Of a stretch of DNA of 64,000 nucleotides, positions 45,483-53,273 are shown piece by piece. This DNA comes from Nocardiopsis algeriensis. Lineage in GTDB: Bacteria > Actinomycetota > Actinomycetes > Streptosporangiales > Streptosporangiaceae. Location: contig NZ_JACHJO010000002.1 of NCBI RefSeq assembly GCF_014203695.1, positions 449,463 to 513,462 on the forward strand, written 5' to 3'. Each line of letters opens with the position of its first letter. Within the stretch, counting starts at the first letter, position 1. Under the pieces are notes generated by a model. It was not told the DNA's origin and did not search any database. It was given only the letters and a program-made list of their open reading frames with translations. The translations under genes and the position numbers were made by a program.

Positions 45483-45517
45483 GAGGGGGCCGGCGCACCA
45501 GGTGCGCCAGCCCCCTC
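45483..45517. terminator. Bidirectional terminator between kinase and guaA
   Basis: GAGGGGGC and GGCGCA pair with TGCGCC and GCCCCCTC with a single C/A mismatch, loop CCAGG. It sits between convergent genes, about 70 bases after the kinase stop and 15 beyond the guaA stop. Confidence 0.8.
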
Positions 45518-45531
45518 ACCTCACGGGAGGC

Positions 45532-47109
45532 CTACTCCCACTCGATGGTGCCCGGGGGCTTGCTGGTGACGTCGAGCACCACGCGGTTGATCTCGCGGAC
45601 CTCGTTGGTGATCCGGTTGGAGATCTTGGCGAGCACGTCGTAGGGGACGCGCGACCAGTCGGCGGTCATCGCGTCCTCGCTGCTGACCGGACGCAGCACC
45701 ACCGGGTGGCCGTAGGTGCGGCCGTCGCCCTGCACACCCACCGAGCGGACGTCGGCCAGCAGCACCACCGGACACTGCCAGATGTCGCGGTCCAGCCCGG
45801 CGCGGGAGAGCTCCTCACGGGCGATCGCGTCGGCCTCGCGCAGGATCTCCAGGCGCTCGCGGGTGACCTCGCCGATGATGCGGATGCCCAGGCCGGGGCC
45901 GGGGAACGGCTGGCGCCAGACCATCTCCGCGGGCAGGCCGAGCTCCTCGCCGACCTTGCGCACCTCGTCCTTGAACAGCTCGCGCAGCGGCTCGACGAGG
46001 GTGAACTGCAGGTCGTCGGGCAGGCCGCCGACGTTGTGGTGCGACTTGATGTTGGCGGTGCCGCTGCCGCCGCCGGACTCGACCACGTCCGGGTACAGGG
46101 TGCCCTGCACCAGGAACTCGACCTCGGCCTCCTCCCCGCTCTCGGCGACGACCTCGCGGGCCGCCTGCTCGAAGACGCGGATGAACTCGCGGCCGATGAT
46201 CTTGCGCTTGGTCTCGGGGTCGGTCACCCCGGCCAGCGCCGACAGGAACCGCTCCTCGGCGTCGACGACCTTCAGCCGGGCGCCGGTCACCGCGACGTAG
46301 TCCTTCTCGACCTGCTCGGCCTCGCCCTTGCGCAGCAGGCCGTGGTCGACGAACACGCAGGTGAGCTGGTCGCCGACGGCGCGCTGCACCAGGGCACCGG
46401 CCACGGCCGAGTCCACGCCGCCGCTCAGGGCGCAGATGACGCGCTTGTCGCCGATCTGCTCGCGGATGCGCTCCACCTGCTCCTCGACGATGTTGACCAT
46501 CGTCCAGGTCGGGCGGCAGCCCGCGCCCTCGTACAGGAAGCGGCGCAGCACCTCCTGGCCGTGCTCGGTGTGCAGGACCTCGGGGTGGAACTGCACGCCG
46601 AAGAGGCGGCGCTCGGCGTCCTCGAACGCGGCGACCGGGGCGCCCGCGGTGCTGGCGACGGCACGGAAGCCCGCCGGGGCCTCGGACACCGAGTCGCCGT
46701 GCGACATCCACACCAGCTGCTCGGCGGGCATGCCCTGGAACAGCACGGAGTCGGTGACGGCGGTCAGTTCGGTGCGGCCGAACTCGCTCAGGTCCGTCCG
46801 GGCGACCGTGCCGCCCAGGGCACGGGTCATCGCCTGGAAGCCGTAGCAGATCCCGAAGGTGGGCACCCCGGTCTCGAACAGCTCGGCGCCCACGACCGGG
46901 GCCCCTTCGGCGTACACCGAGGAGGGGCCGCCGGAGAGGATGATCGCCTTCGGCTTCTTGGCGAGCATCTCCTCGACGGGCATGGTCGAGGGCACGATCT
47001 CGCTGTGCACGTGCGCTTCGCGCACCCGCCGTGCGATCAGCTGCGCGTACTGCGCGCCGAAGTCCACGACGAGGACGGTGTCGAACGTGCTGTCAGCAGC
47101 AACGGACAC
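45532..47109 (-). CDS. guaA: GMP synthase (glutamine-hydrolysing)
   Basis: Converts XMP to GMP. The 525-aa enzyme has the N-terminal class I glutamine amidotransferase domain ([10 protein letters not shown], catalytic Cys in GICYG, His-Glu in FHPEV) followed by the ATP-pyrophosphatase PP-loop [12 protein letters not shown] (about 226-237). A dimerisation domain ends [11 protein letters not shown] 47109 with GGAAGG upstream fits. A longer frame to ATG 47136 is possible but adds a non-family extension. A TAGACT hexamer at 47149-47154 (minus strand) is the probable -10. The region where its -35 should be belongs to an inverted-repeat element. Confidence 0.96.
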   Translation of the reverse strand: MSVAADSTFDTVLVVDFGAQYAQLIARRVREAHVHSEIVPSTMPVEEMLAKKPKAIILSGGPSSVYAEGAPVVGAELFETGVPTFGICYGFQAMTRALGGTVARTDLSEFGRTELTAVTDSVLFQGMPAEQLVWMSHGDSVSEAPAGFRAVASTAGAPVAAFEDAERRLFGVQFHPEVLHTEHGQEVLRRFLYEGAGCRPTWTMVNIVEEQVERIREQIGDKRVICALSGGVDSAVAGALVQRAVGDQLTCVFVDHGLLRKGEAEQVEKDYVAVTGARLKVVDAEERFLSALAGVTDPETKRKIIGREFIRVFEQAAREVVAESGEEAEVEFLVQGTLYPDVVESGGGSGTANIKSHHNVGGLPDDLQFTLVEPLRELFKDEVRKVGEELGLPAEMVWRQPFPGPGLGIRIIGEVTRERLEILREADAIAREELSRAGLDRDIWQCPVVLLADVRSVGVQGDGRTYGHPVVLRPVSSEDAMTADWSRVPYDVLAKISNRITNEVREINRVVLDVTSKPPGTIEWE

Positions 47110-47153
47110 GACGGAGGACCTTCCGCAGGAGTTCAAGGGAATGGCCCCAGTCT

Positions 47154-47337
47154 AGGCCGTGTTCTGTGGATGCTCTCGCCGTATCGGCGGAGCCGATCCC
47201 CCCGCGAACGGCCAACCAGGCGTTCCCTTGCGAGGCGGAGAGCGCAGCTCAGCCCGGTGTGGCTTCGCAAGCTCTCCGGCGCGGCACGGGAGCGTCTGGT
47301 GGCCGTGCAGCCCGAGATGATCCACACAACAGGGCCT
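47154..47337. mobile_element. MITE-like inverted-repeat element, possible IS relic
   Basis: 184-bp segment bounded by 25-bp inverted repeats: 47154-47178 and 47313-47337 match at 21 of 25 bases (CGAGA..ATCCACA.AACA.GGCCT). The interior has no transposase and no good gene; a 64-codon minus-strand frame has no recognisable domain. A clean target duplication is not visible. The left end resembles the region upstream of the DUF3017 gene (3139-3166), so part of the similarity may be promoter sequence. Confidence 0.4.
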
Positions 47338-47384
47338 GGGGCTTCGGCGTCCCCCGACGGGCTGTGCCGGGTGTGCTGTCACGC

Positions 47385-48413
47385 TCAGAGGCGCTCCGGC
47401 GGGCCCGCGAAGCCGTACGGGTTGGCGGTCTGCCAGCGCCAGGCGTCCGCGCAGGCCTCCTCGACACCGCGCACGGCCTTCCACTCCAGGTCGCGGGCGG
47501 CGGCGCCCGGGTCGGCGTAGCAGACGGCGATGTCGCCGGGGCGGCGATCGGCCACGGTGTGCGGGATCGGTGCGCCGACGGCCCTCTCGAAGGCGCGCAG
47601 GGCCTCCATGACGGAGGTGCCCCGGCCGGTGCCGAGGTTGTAGACCCGGTGGCCCGGGGCGTCGGCCAGGTGGTCGACCGCGGCGAGGTGGCCGCGCGCC
47701 AGGTCCACCACGTGCAGGTAGTCGCGCACGCCGGTGCCGTCGGGGGTGTCGTAGTCGTCCCCGTAGACCCGCAGCTGCTCGCGCCGGCCCGCGGCCACCT
47801 GGGCGATGTAGGGGAACAGGTTGTTGGGCACCCCCTGGGGGTCCTCGCCGATGAGTCCGCTGGGGTGGGCCCCGATGGGGTTGAAGTAGCGCAGGGAGAT
47901 GATCCGCAGGCGCGGATCGGCGGCCGCCGCGTCGGCGAGGATCCGCTCGGCGAAGAGCTTGGTGGCGCCGTAGGGGTTGGTGGCGTCCAGGGCGCAGTCC
48001 TCGGTGATGGGCACCCGCTCGGGGTCGCCGTAGACGGTCGCCGAGGAGCTGAAGACCAGGCGGTGCACCCCGTGCTCGCCCATCGCCTCCAGGAGGGTGA
48101 GCAGGGCGTCGAGGTTGTTGCGGTAGTAGCGCAGGGGCTGCTCGACGGACTCGCCGACGGCCTTGAGCCCGGCGAGGTGGATGACGGCGTCGATGTCGTG
48201 GGCCTCGAACACGCGCCGCAGCGCCGCGGGGTCGGTGCAGTCCGCCCGGTGGAAGGACAGGGCCGCCCCGGTGATCCGCTCGACCCGCCGCAGGGCCTCC
48301 TCGTGGCTGTTGACCAGCGAGTCCAGGGCCACGACCCCGTGTCCGGCCTCCAGCAGTTCGACCGCGACGTGGGAACCGATGTAGCCGGCCCCTCCGGTGA
48401 GCAGAATGTTCAT
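47385..48413 (-). CDS. galE: UDP-glucose 4-epimerase
   Basis: Interconverts UDP-glucose and UDP-galactose, giving precursors for the surface polysaccharides. The 342-aa SDR enzyme starts MNILLTGGAGYIGSHVAVELLEAG (GxxGxxG NAD site). It has SSSATVYGDP, the catalytic YxxxK in NPYGATK, and RYFNPIGAHPSGLIGEDP. The ATG at 48413 has GGGGAG five bases upstream. It is monocistronic. It faces the two-component system divergently across a 405-bp gap with repeats. Confidence 0.96.
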   Translation of the reverse strand: MNILLTGGAGYIGSHVAVELLEAGHGVVALDSLVNSHEEALRRVERITGAALSFHRADCTDPAALRRVFEAHDIDAVIHLAGLKAVGESVEQPLRYYRNNLDALLTLLEAMGEHGVHRLVFSSSATVYGDPERVPITEDCALDATNPYGATKLFAERILADAAAADPRLRIISLRYFNPIGAHPSGLIGEDPQGVPNNLFPYIAQVAAGRREQLRVYGDDYDTPDGTGVRDYLHVVDLARGHLAAVDHLADAPGHRVYNLGTGRGTSVMEALRAFERAVGAPIPHTVADRRPGDIAVCYADPGAAARDLEWKAVRGVEEACADAWRWQTANPYGFAGPPERL

Positions 48414-48533
48414 CCGCGCTCCCCTGGGTGTTGAGGTGGGCCCGCGCCGCCGCGGGCGCTCCCAGGATAGGTGTCCCCTCCCGGGACATCTCCCGGCCGC
48501 GCCGGTCCCGCGGCGGGCCACCGCCCCCCGCCG

Positions 48534-48577
48534 CCGCCCGTCCTCCGCCCGTCCTCCGCCCGTCCGCCGCCCGTCCT
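48534..48577. repeat. Four tandem 11-bp repeats
   Basis: CCGCCCGTCCT repeated four times with one substitution in the third copy. No gene overlaps. Confidence 0.8.
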
Positions 48578-48658
48578 CCGATGCCGCGGAGGAAGGTCCG
48601 GCCGGGGAAGGTCCGGCCGAAGGTTCCCGGTCCCCCCGGCCATGACCTTTTCCTGCCG

Positions 48659-48738
48659 TGATCTTGTACCTGCGGTCACCTTGACCGGATACCGGACAGC
48701 AGCAGGTCAGGGTGAGGTCGGCCCCCGGTGCAAGATCA
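48659..48738. repeat. Long imperfect inverted repeat
   Basis: TGATCTTGTACC (48659-48670) pairs with GGTGCAAGATCA (48727-48738), 11 of 12 bases. Inside it GGTCACCTTGACC and GGTCAGGGTGAGG can also pair. It may be a stem-loop at the 5' end of a transcript, or a small palindromic element. Confidence 0.5.
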
Positions 48739-48767
48739 CACGGGAGCCGGGCGGGGGCCGCGCCGAT

Positions 48768-48785
48768 CTCGTACCGGGGTACGAG
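48768..48785. promoter_or_regulatory. Operator 1 of the two-component system
   Basis: CTCGTACCGGGGTACGAG is a perfect 8+2+8 inverted repeat, 33 bases before the histidine kinase start and overlapping its promoter. It is repeated with one change per arm upstream of the ABC transporter genes. Confidence 0.7.
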
Positions 48786-48818
48786 GCCCCGCCGCCTGCG
48801 CGTTTATATCGTGGAGGA

Positions 48819-50036
48819 ATGTCTGACCTGTCCCCGCGCGCCCTTCTGGACCGCGCGACGCTCTGGGCCCGCCGCCACGTGCTCGCCGTGGACGTGTGCT
48901 GGGCGGCACTCTGGTTCGTCCTGCTGGTGGCGACCCGGCCCAGGGACGGACTCCACACCGCCGAGGCGTGGGTCTACCTCGGTCTGGCGGCCGCCTCCTG
49001 CGCCGCCCTGGCGCTGCGCCGCACCCGCCCCCTCCCGGCCCTGGCCGCGCTCGGGGCGCTGATGGCGGTCCACGTCCTGTGGTTCGACCACCTCACGGCG
49101 CTGGCCGGGGTCGCCGCCCTGGTCGGGGCCTACACGGTGCAGGCCGAGCTGCCGGGCCCGTGGCGCACCGCCGGATTCGCCGTGCTCACCGCAGGAACGG
49201 TGTGGGCGATCCTCGACATCGCCCCGGAGCACATCGCGGCGGATCCCCGGCTCCGGCTCAACACCGTCCTCTCGGGCTGGACGGCCGTCGTGCTGTTCTC
49301 CCTGCTGGGAGCGCTCCGCCGCCGGAACCGCGAGGAGTTCGGCCGCGTCGTCGAGCACGCCCGCCTGCTGGAGACCCAGCAGGAGCAGGAGGTGCGCCTG
49401 GCCGCGCTCGCCGAGCGGACCCGCATCGCCCGCGAGATGCACGACATCCTCGCGCACTCGCTGAACGTCGTCGTCGCCCAGGCCGATGGAGGCCGCTACG
49501 CCGCGGCCGCCGACCCCGGTCGCGCGGTGGCCGCCCTGGACACCATCGCCCAGGTGGGACGCGAGTCCGCGGCGGAACTCCACCGGCTCCTGGACGTGCT
49601 GCGCGACGGCGAGGCCCGCGGGACCGCCCCGGCTCCCGGCGCGGACGACCTGCCCGTCCTCGTCGAGGAGTACCGCCGGGTCGGGCTGCGGATCCGCCTG
49701 TCCCGGCACGGGGAGCAGCCGGCGCTGCCTGCGGCCGCGTCCCTGACGGTCTACCGCGTCGTGCAGGAGTCACTCGCCAATGTGTTGAGGCACGCGGGCC
49801 CCGTTCCGGTCCGGGTCGAGATCACCTGGTCGCCCGGACGGGCCGAGGTGCTCGTGGCCAACCCCGTCCCCGCGGCCGTGCCCGAGGGAGGTGCGCCCGA
49901 GGAAGGCCGGCGGGGCCACGGCCTGATCGGCATGCGCGAGCGCGTCGGCCTGCACGGCGGCGCCCTGGAGGCCGGGACCGACGAGGCGACCGGCGGCTGG
50001 CGGGTGCACGCGGTGATCCCCTGGGAGCACGCGTGA
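48819..50036 (+). CDS. NarL-type sensor histidine kinase
   Basis: The 405-aa membrane kinase has an N-terminal sensor of five to six helices (about 20-160) with hardly any extracellular part, typical of intramembrane-sensing kinases. HisKA_3 follows with the phosphorylated His in REMHDILAHSLNVVVAQADGG (about 205-225) and a HATPase domain ending GHGLIGMRERVGLHGG (G-box). The start is assigned to ATG 48819. A TATAT box directly upstream and GGAGG one base before the ATG suggest a leaderless or nearly leaderless mRNA. It overlaps the response regulator by GTGA. Related systems sense cell-wall antibiotics or peptides. Confidence 0.9.
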   Translation: MSDLSPRALLDRATLWARRHVLAVDVCWAALWFVLLVATRPRDGLHTAEAWVYLGLAAASCAALALRRTRPLPALAALGALMAVHVLWFDHLTALAGVAALVGAYTVQAELPGPWRTAGFAVLTAGTVWAILDIAPEHIAADPRLRLNTVLSGWTAVVLFSLLGALRRRNREEFGRVVEHARLLETQQEQEVRLAALAERTRIAREMHDILAHSLNVVVAQADGGRYAAAADPGRAVAALDTIAQVGRESAAELHRLLDVLRDGEARGTAPAPGADDLPVLVEEYRRVGLRIRLSRHGEQPALPAAASLTVYRVVQESLANVLRHAGPVPVRVEITWSPGRAEVLVANPVPAAVPEGGAPEEGRRGHGLIGMRERVGLHGGALEAGTDEATGGWRVHAVIPWEHA

Positions 50037-50725
50037 TCCGCGTGGGACTGGCCGACGACCAGCGGCTGTTCACCGCCGGCCTGGCGATGGTCGTGGACTC
50101 CCAGCCGGACATGTCCGTCGCCTGGCAGGCGGGCGACGGGGCGGAGGCCGTCCGGCTCCAGCGGTCGGACCCTGTCGACGTCCTGCTCATGGACGTCCAG
50201 ATGCCGGGCACCGACGGGTTGAGCGCCACGCGCACCCTCGTCTCGTCGGGGGCGGGCTGCCGCATCGTCGTCCTCACCACCTTCGACACCGACGAGTACG
50301 TGGTCGAGGGCGTCGAGGCGGGGGCCGCGGGCTTCCTGCTCAAGAACACCCCACCGGAGGAGCTTCTGGCGGCCGTGCGCACCGTGCACAGCGGCGACTC
50401 CGTCGTCTCCGCCCGTTCCACGCGCAGGCTCCTGCAGCACGTGCGCCCGCTGCTCGGCGGCTCCTCCCCCTCCGCCCCGCTCGACCGGGACACCCGCCGC
50501 GCCGCCGAGTCGCTGACCCCGCGCGAGCAGGAGGTCCTCACCGCCGTGGCGCTCGGGTACACGAACACGGAGATCTGCGAGCGTCTCGTGCTCTCCATGC
50601 CCACCGTCAAGACCCACATCGGCCACATCCTGGCCAAGACCGGTTCCCGGGACCGGGTGCAGGCGGTGCTGTTCGCCTTCCGCGCGGGGCTGGTGGACCG
50701 GGAGGACCTGCTCCGGGAGGCCTGA
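50033..50725 (+). CDS. NarL/FixJ-family response regulator
   Basis: The 230 aa start VIRVGLADDQRLFTAGL. The receiver domain has the Asp acceptor in LLMDVQMPG (about 54), Thr in LTTFD and Lys in LLKNTPP. The C-terminal LuxR-type helix-turn-helix includes LTPREQEVLTAVALGYTNTEI and TVKTHIGHILAKTGSRDRVQ (about 158-210). The GTG start overlaps the kinase stop. It is expected to bind the 18-bp palindromes upstream of its own operon and of the ABC genes 109 bases downstream (inference), which would make the pair autoregulated. Confidence 0.93.
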   Translation: MIRVGLADDQRLFTAGLAMVVDSQPDMSVAWQAGDGAEAVRLQRSDPVDVLLMDVQMPGTDGLSATRTLVSSGAGCRIVVLTTFDTDEYVVEGVEAGAAGFLLKNTPPEELLAAVRTVHSGDSVVSARSTRRLLQHVRPLLGGSSPSAPLDRDTRRAAESLTPREQEVLTAVALGYTNTEICERLVLSMPTVKTHIGHILAKTGSRDRVQAVLFAFRAGLVDREDLLREA

Positions 50726-50744
50726 CCGGCCGCGCCGCCGGGCT

Positions 50745-50762
50745 CTCCTACCGGGGTACGAC
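50745..50762. promoter_or_regulatory. Operator 2, upstream of the ABC transporter
   Basis: CTCCTACCGGGGTACGAC matches the palindrome before the histidine kinase at 16 of 18 bases, and the two differences keep the site symmetric apart from the outer arms. It lies 72 bases before the ATPase gene. Confidence 0.7.
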
Positions 50763-50834
50763 CGCGTTCTTCGTCCCCCGGCACGATGCCCTCCCCGGCG
50801 GCCGGGCCGGAGGCTTGTCCGCGGAAGGAGTTCC

Positions 50835-51731
50835 ATGGACATCATCACCACCCGCGGCCTGACGAAGGCCTACGGGTCCCGCACCGTCGTCGACTCCCTC
50901 GACCTCCGGGTGCCGCAGGGCTGCGTGTACGGCTTCCTGGGCCCCAACGGGTCGGGCAAGTCGACCACCATGAAGATGCTGCTGTCGCTGGTCCGGCCCA
51001 CCCGGGGCGAGATCAGCGTCTTCGGCAGACCGATGAACCGGGAGACGCGCCCCGGACTCCTGCGGGAGATCGGCTCGCTCATCGAGGCCCCGCCCGGGTA
51101 CGCCCACCTGACCGGGCGGGAGAACATGGCGATCGTCCAGCGGATGCTCGGGCTCGGCGACCGCCAGATCGCCGACGCGGTCGCCGTCGTGCGCCTCCAG
51201 GAGCACATGGACAAGCTGGTCCGCGCCTACTCGCTGGGCATGAAGCAGCGCCTGGGCATCGCGATGGCCCTGGCCCGGGAGCCGCGCCTGCTCGTCCTCG
51301 ACGAACCCACCAACGGCCTGGACCCCGCCGGCATCGAGGAGATCCGCGAGCTGCTGGTGTCACTGGCGGGCGAGGGCATCACGGTCATGGTCTCCAGCCA
51401 CCTGCTCGACGAGATCGACAAGATGGCGTCGGTCCTGGGCATCCTCGGCCGGGGGAGGCTGATCTTCCAGGGCACGCGGACCGAGCTGTTCCACCGCAGC
51501 CTGCCGGACCTGCTCGTGGACACCCCCGAACCCGAGCGGGCCCTCGCGCTGGGCATCCCCGCCGTGCGCGCGGACCGGGGCATCCGCCTGTCCGGGTTCG
51601 ACGACCGCGACACGGCCCGCCTCGTCCGGCAGCTGGTCGAGCACGACGTACCGGTCCACGGCGTGCGGCGCGTCCAGCAGAGTCTGGAAGAGGTCTTCAT
51701 GGACCTCACCGGCCGCGAGGGGCTCCTGTGA
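50835..51731 (+). CDS. ABC transporter ATP-binding protein
   Basis: ATPase for the two following permeases. The 298 aa have Walker A GPNGSGKST, Q-loop SLIEAPP, signature SLGMKQR, Walker B LLVLDEPTNGLDP and the switch His in VSSHL. The C-terminal part (about 215-298) fits the drug/antibiotic-export subfamily that handles lantibiotics or bacitracin. The ATG is preceded by GGAAGGAG. It is controlled by the response regulator through the palindrome 72 bases upstream (inference). Confidence 0.93.
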   Translation: MDIITTRGLTKAYGSRTVVDSLDLRVPQGCVYGFLGPNGSGKSTTMKMLLSLVRPTRGEISVFGRPMNRETRPGLLREIGSLIEAPPGYAHLTGRENMAIVQRMLGLGDRQIADAVAVVRLQEHMDKLVRAYSLGMKQRLGIAMALAREPRLLVLDEPTNGLDPAGIEEIRELLVSLAGEGITVMVSSHLLDEIDKMASVLGILGRGRLIFQGTRTELFHRSLPDLLVDTPEPERALALGIPAVRADRGIRLSGFDDRDTARLVRQLVEHDVPVHGVRRVQQSLEEVFMDLTGREGLL

Positions 51732-52480
51732 TGCGCGCGGCGGTTCTGGAGGTACAGAAGATGCGCAGGCTCCGCGTCGCACCGGTGTGCGCGGTCATGG
51801 TGGCCGCCGTCACCGCCCTGACGTGCGCGGGCCTGATGTCCGACTCCGCACGGGCCGGTTTCGGCGACCCCGCCGCCCAACCGTGGGAGACCCTGCTCCT
51901 GAGTTACGTCCTGGTGTCGGCGATGACCTCGCCCCTCCTGGTGGCGGTGCTGGCCTCCCGGCAGGTCGACGTGGAGCACCAGGGCCGGGGCTGGATGCTG
52001 TCGCAGGTGGCCGGGCTCTCCCCGGGGCGGCTGTGCCGCGCCAAGGCCGCCGTGCTGGGTGCGGTCCTGGCCGCCCTGGTGGCCGTCCAGACCTCCCTGG
52101 TCGTCGCGGCGGGCCTGGCTGCGGGGATCACCGTGCCCCTGCAGGCAGGAATCTGGGTCCGGTACGCGGTGTGCCTGTTCCTGGTGGACCTGGCGCTGCT
52201 GTGCCTGCACATATGGCTGGCCGCGCGGGTGGACAACCAGCTCGTCGGGATGGGCATCGGTCTGCTCGGCTCGTTCTGCGGGGTGTTCTCCCTGCTGATG
52301 CCGCCGGCCCTGGCCCGTGCCCTGCCGTGGGGCTACTACGCGGTGGTCTCCCCGGTGGCGATGGGCGAGGACGCCCTCCGGGTGATCACCCCCGGATACG
52401 GCTGGCTGGCCGTGTTCCTGCTGGTCGTGGCGGCCCTGTTCGGTGCGGCCTGCCACCGCTTCGACCGGACGGAGGGGTGA
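51731..52480 (+). CDS. ABC transporter permease (first)
   Basis: Membrane subunit of the exporter. The 249-aa protein has six hydrophobic segments (about 18-38, 57-78, 108-130, 142-162, 172-195, 220-242). It starts ATG 51731, overlapping the ATPase stop as TGATG, with a basic N-terminus (VLEVQKMRRLRVAP). It is similar in plan to the lantibiotic-immunity permeases (LanE/LanG-like): two related permeases after one ATPase. Confidence 0.88.
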   Translation: MRAAVLEVQKMRRLRVAPVCAVMVAAVTALTCAGLMSDSARAGFGDPAAQPWETLLLSYVLVSAMTSPLLVAVLASRQVDVEHQGRGWMLSQVAGLSPGRLCRAKAAVLGAVLAALVAVQTSLVVAAGLAAGITVPLQAGIWVRYAVCLFLVDLALLCLHIWLAARVDNQLVGMGIGLLGSFCGVFSLLMPPALARALPWGYYAVVSPVAMGEDALRVITPGYGWLAVFLLVVAALFGAACHRFDRTEG

Positions 52481-52485
52481 CGGGC

Positions 52486-53232
52486 ATGGTCCTGGCCGAA
52501 CTCACCAAGCTGCGCCGCTCGGCCCTGTGGATCGTCGCGGCGGTGCTGCCGCTGCTCACGGTCATCACGGGGACCGTCAACTACAGCGCCAATCAGGGTG
52601 CCCTCTCCGCCGGATGGACGTCCTACTGGTCGCAGGTCACGATCTTCTACGGAATGCTGTTCATGTCGACGGCCATCGCGGTGCTGGCCTCGGCCGCCTG
52701 GCGCATGGAGCACCGCGGCCACAACTGGAACCTGCTGATGGCCGTGCCCGCCCGGGCCCGGTCGGTCGTCGGCGCCAAGATCGCCGCCCTGGCCCTGGTG
52801 GTCGCGGTCATGCAGCTCGTCCTGCTCCTGATGGTGGTCCTGACCGGGAAGCTCGTCCTCGGCCTGGACGGCTTCCTGCCCTGGAACGGCGTCGCCGCGG
52901 CGCTGCTGGGCATCGTGGCCGCGCTGCCGGTCGTCGCCCTGCAGTCGGTGCTGTCGATGCTGATCCGCTCCTTCGCCGCACCCGTCGTCCTCGGCCTGCT
53001 GGGGTGCGTGGCCGGGGTGGGCATCCTCTACGCGGGGATCGGCGGGGCGGTCCCCTACCTCGTCCCCCAGGCCCTGGTCATCAGGTCCCTCAGCCTCGGC
53101 GGCACGGCCGTCTCCGACGCGGGCGTCCTCGACCTGTCGACGGCGGCGCCCGTCGCGGTCGCGTCGGCCGCGCTCACCCTCCTCCTGTGGGCGCTCGGAT
53201 CGGCGGTGCTGAGCCGCAGGGACGTGCGCTGA
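52486..53232 (+). CDS. ABC transporter permease (second)
   Basis: The 248-aa membrane protein has six hydrophobic segments and the N-terminal motif LAELTKLRRSALWIVAAVLPLL, resembling the LanE/G-type permeases and the preceding gene. Start ATG 52486 has GGAGGGG eight bases upstream; GTG 52477, overlapping the upstream stop, is possible. It ends the kinase-regulator-transporter set and is followed by a strong terminator. It is expected to form a heterodimeric channel with the first permease. Confidence 0.88.
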   Translation: MVLAELTKLRRSALWIVAAVLPLLTVITGTVNYSANQGALSAGWTSYWSQVTIFYGMLFMSTAIAVLASAAWRMEHRGHNWNLLMAVPARARSVVGAKIAALALVVAVMQLVLLLMVVLTGKLVLGLDGFLPWNGVAAALLGIVAALPVVALQSVLSMLIRSFAAPVVLGLLGCVAGVGILYAGIGGAVPYLVPQALVIRSLSLGGTAVSDAGVLDLSTAAPVAVASAALTLLLWALGSAVLSRRDVR

Positions 53233-53235
53233 CGG

Positions 53236-53268
53236 CGCGCGCCCGGCCGTCTCCCGGCCGGGCGCGCG
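53236..53268. terminator. Terminator between the ABC permease and the nuclease gene
   Basis: Perfect 14-bp stem CGCGCGCCCGGCCG / CGGCCGGGCGCGCG with TCTCC loop, three bases after the permease stop and five from the nuclease end. Confidence 0.8.
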
Positions 53269-53273
53269 GTGCG

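Larger units (their letters stand above)
48414..48818. other. Divergent region between galE and the two-component system (405 bp)
   Basis: Contains a tandem 11-bp repeat, a ~90-bp imperfect inverted repeat and the 18-bp palindrome before the kinase gene. A continuous frame on the + strand reads Pro/Arg-rich sequence and is not a credible gene. Confidence 0.6.

Noticed and set aside
47133..47327. 64-aa frame as transposase fragment
   Set aside because: No DDE, HTH or other transposase motif; only the flanking inverted repeats suggest mobility.
48471..48818. N-terminal extension of the histidine kinase
   Set aside because: Pro/Arg-rich translation over a repeat-rich region; ATG 48819 begins the conserved membrane sensor.
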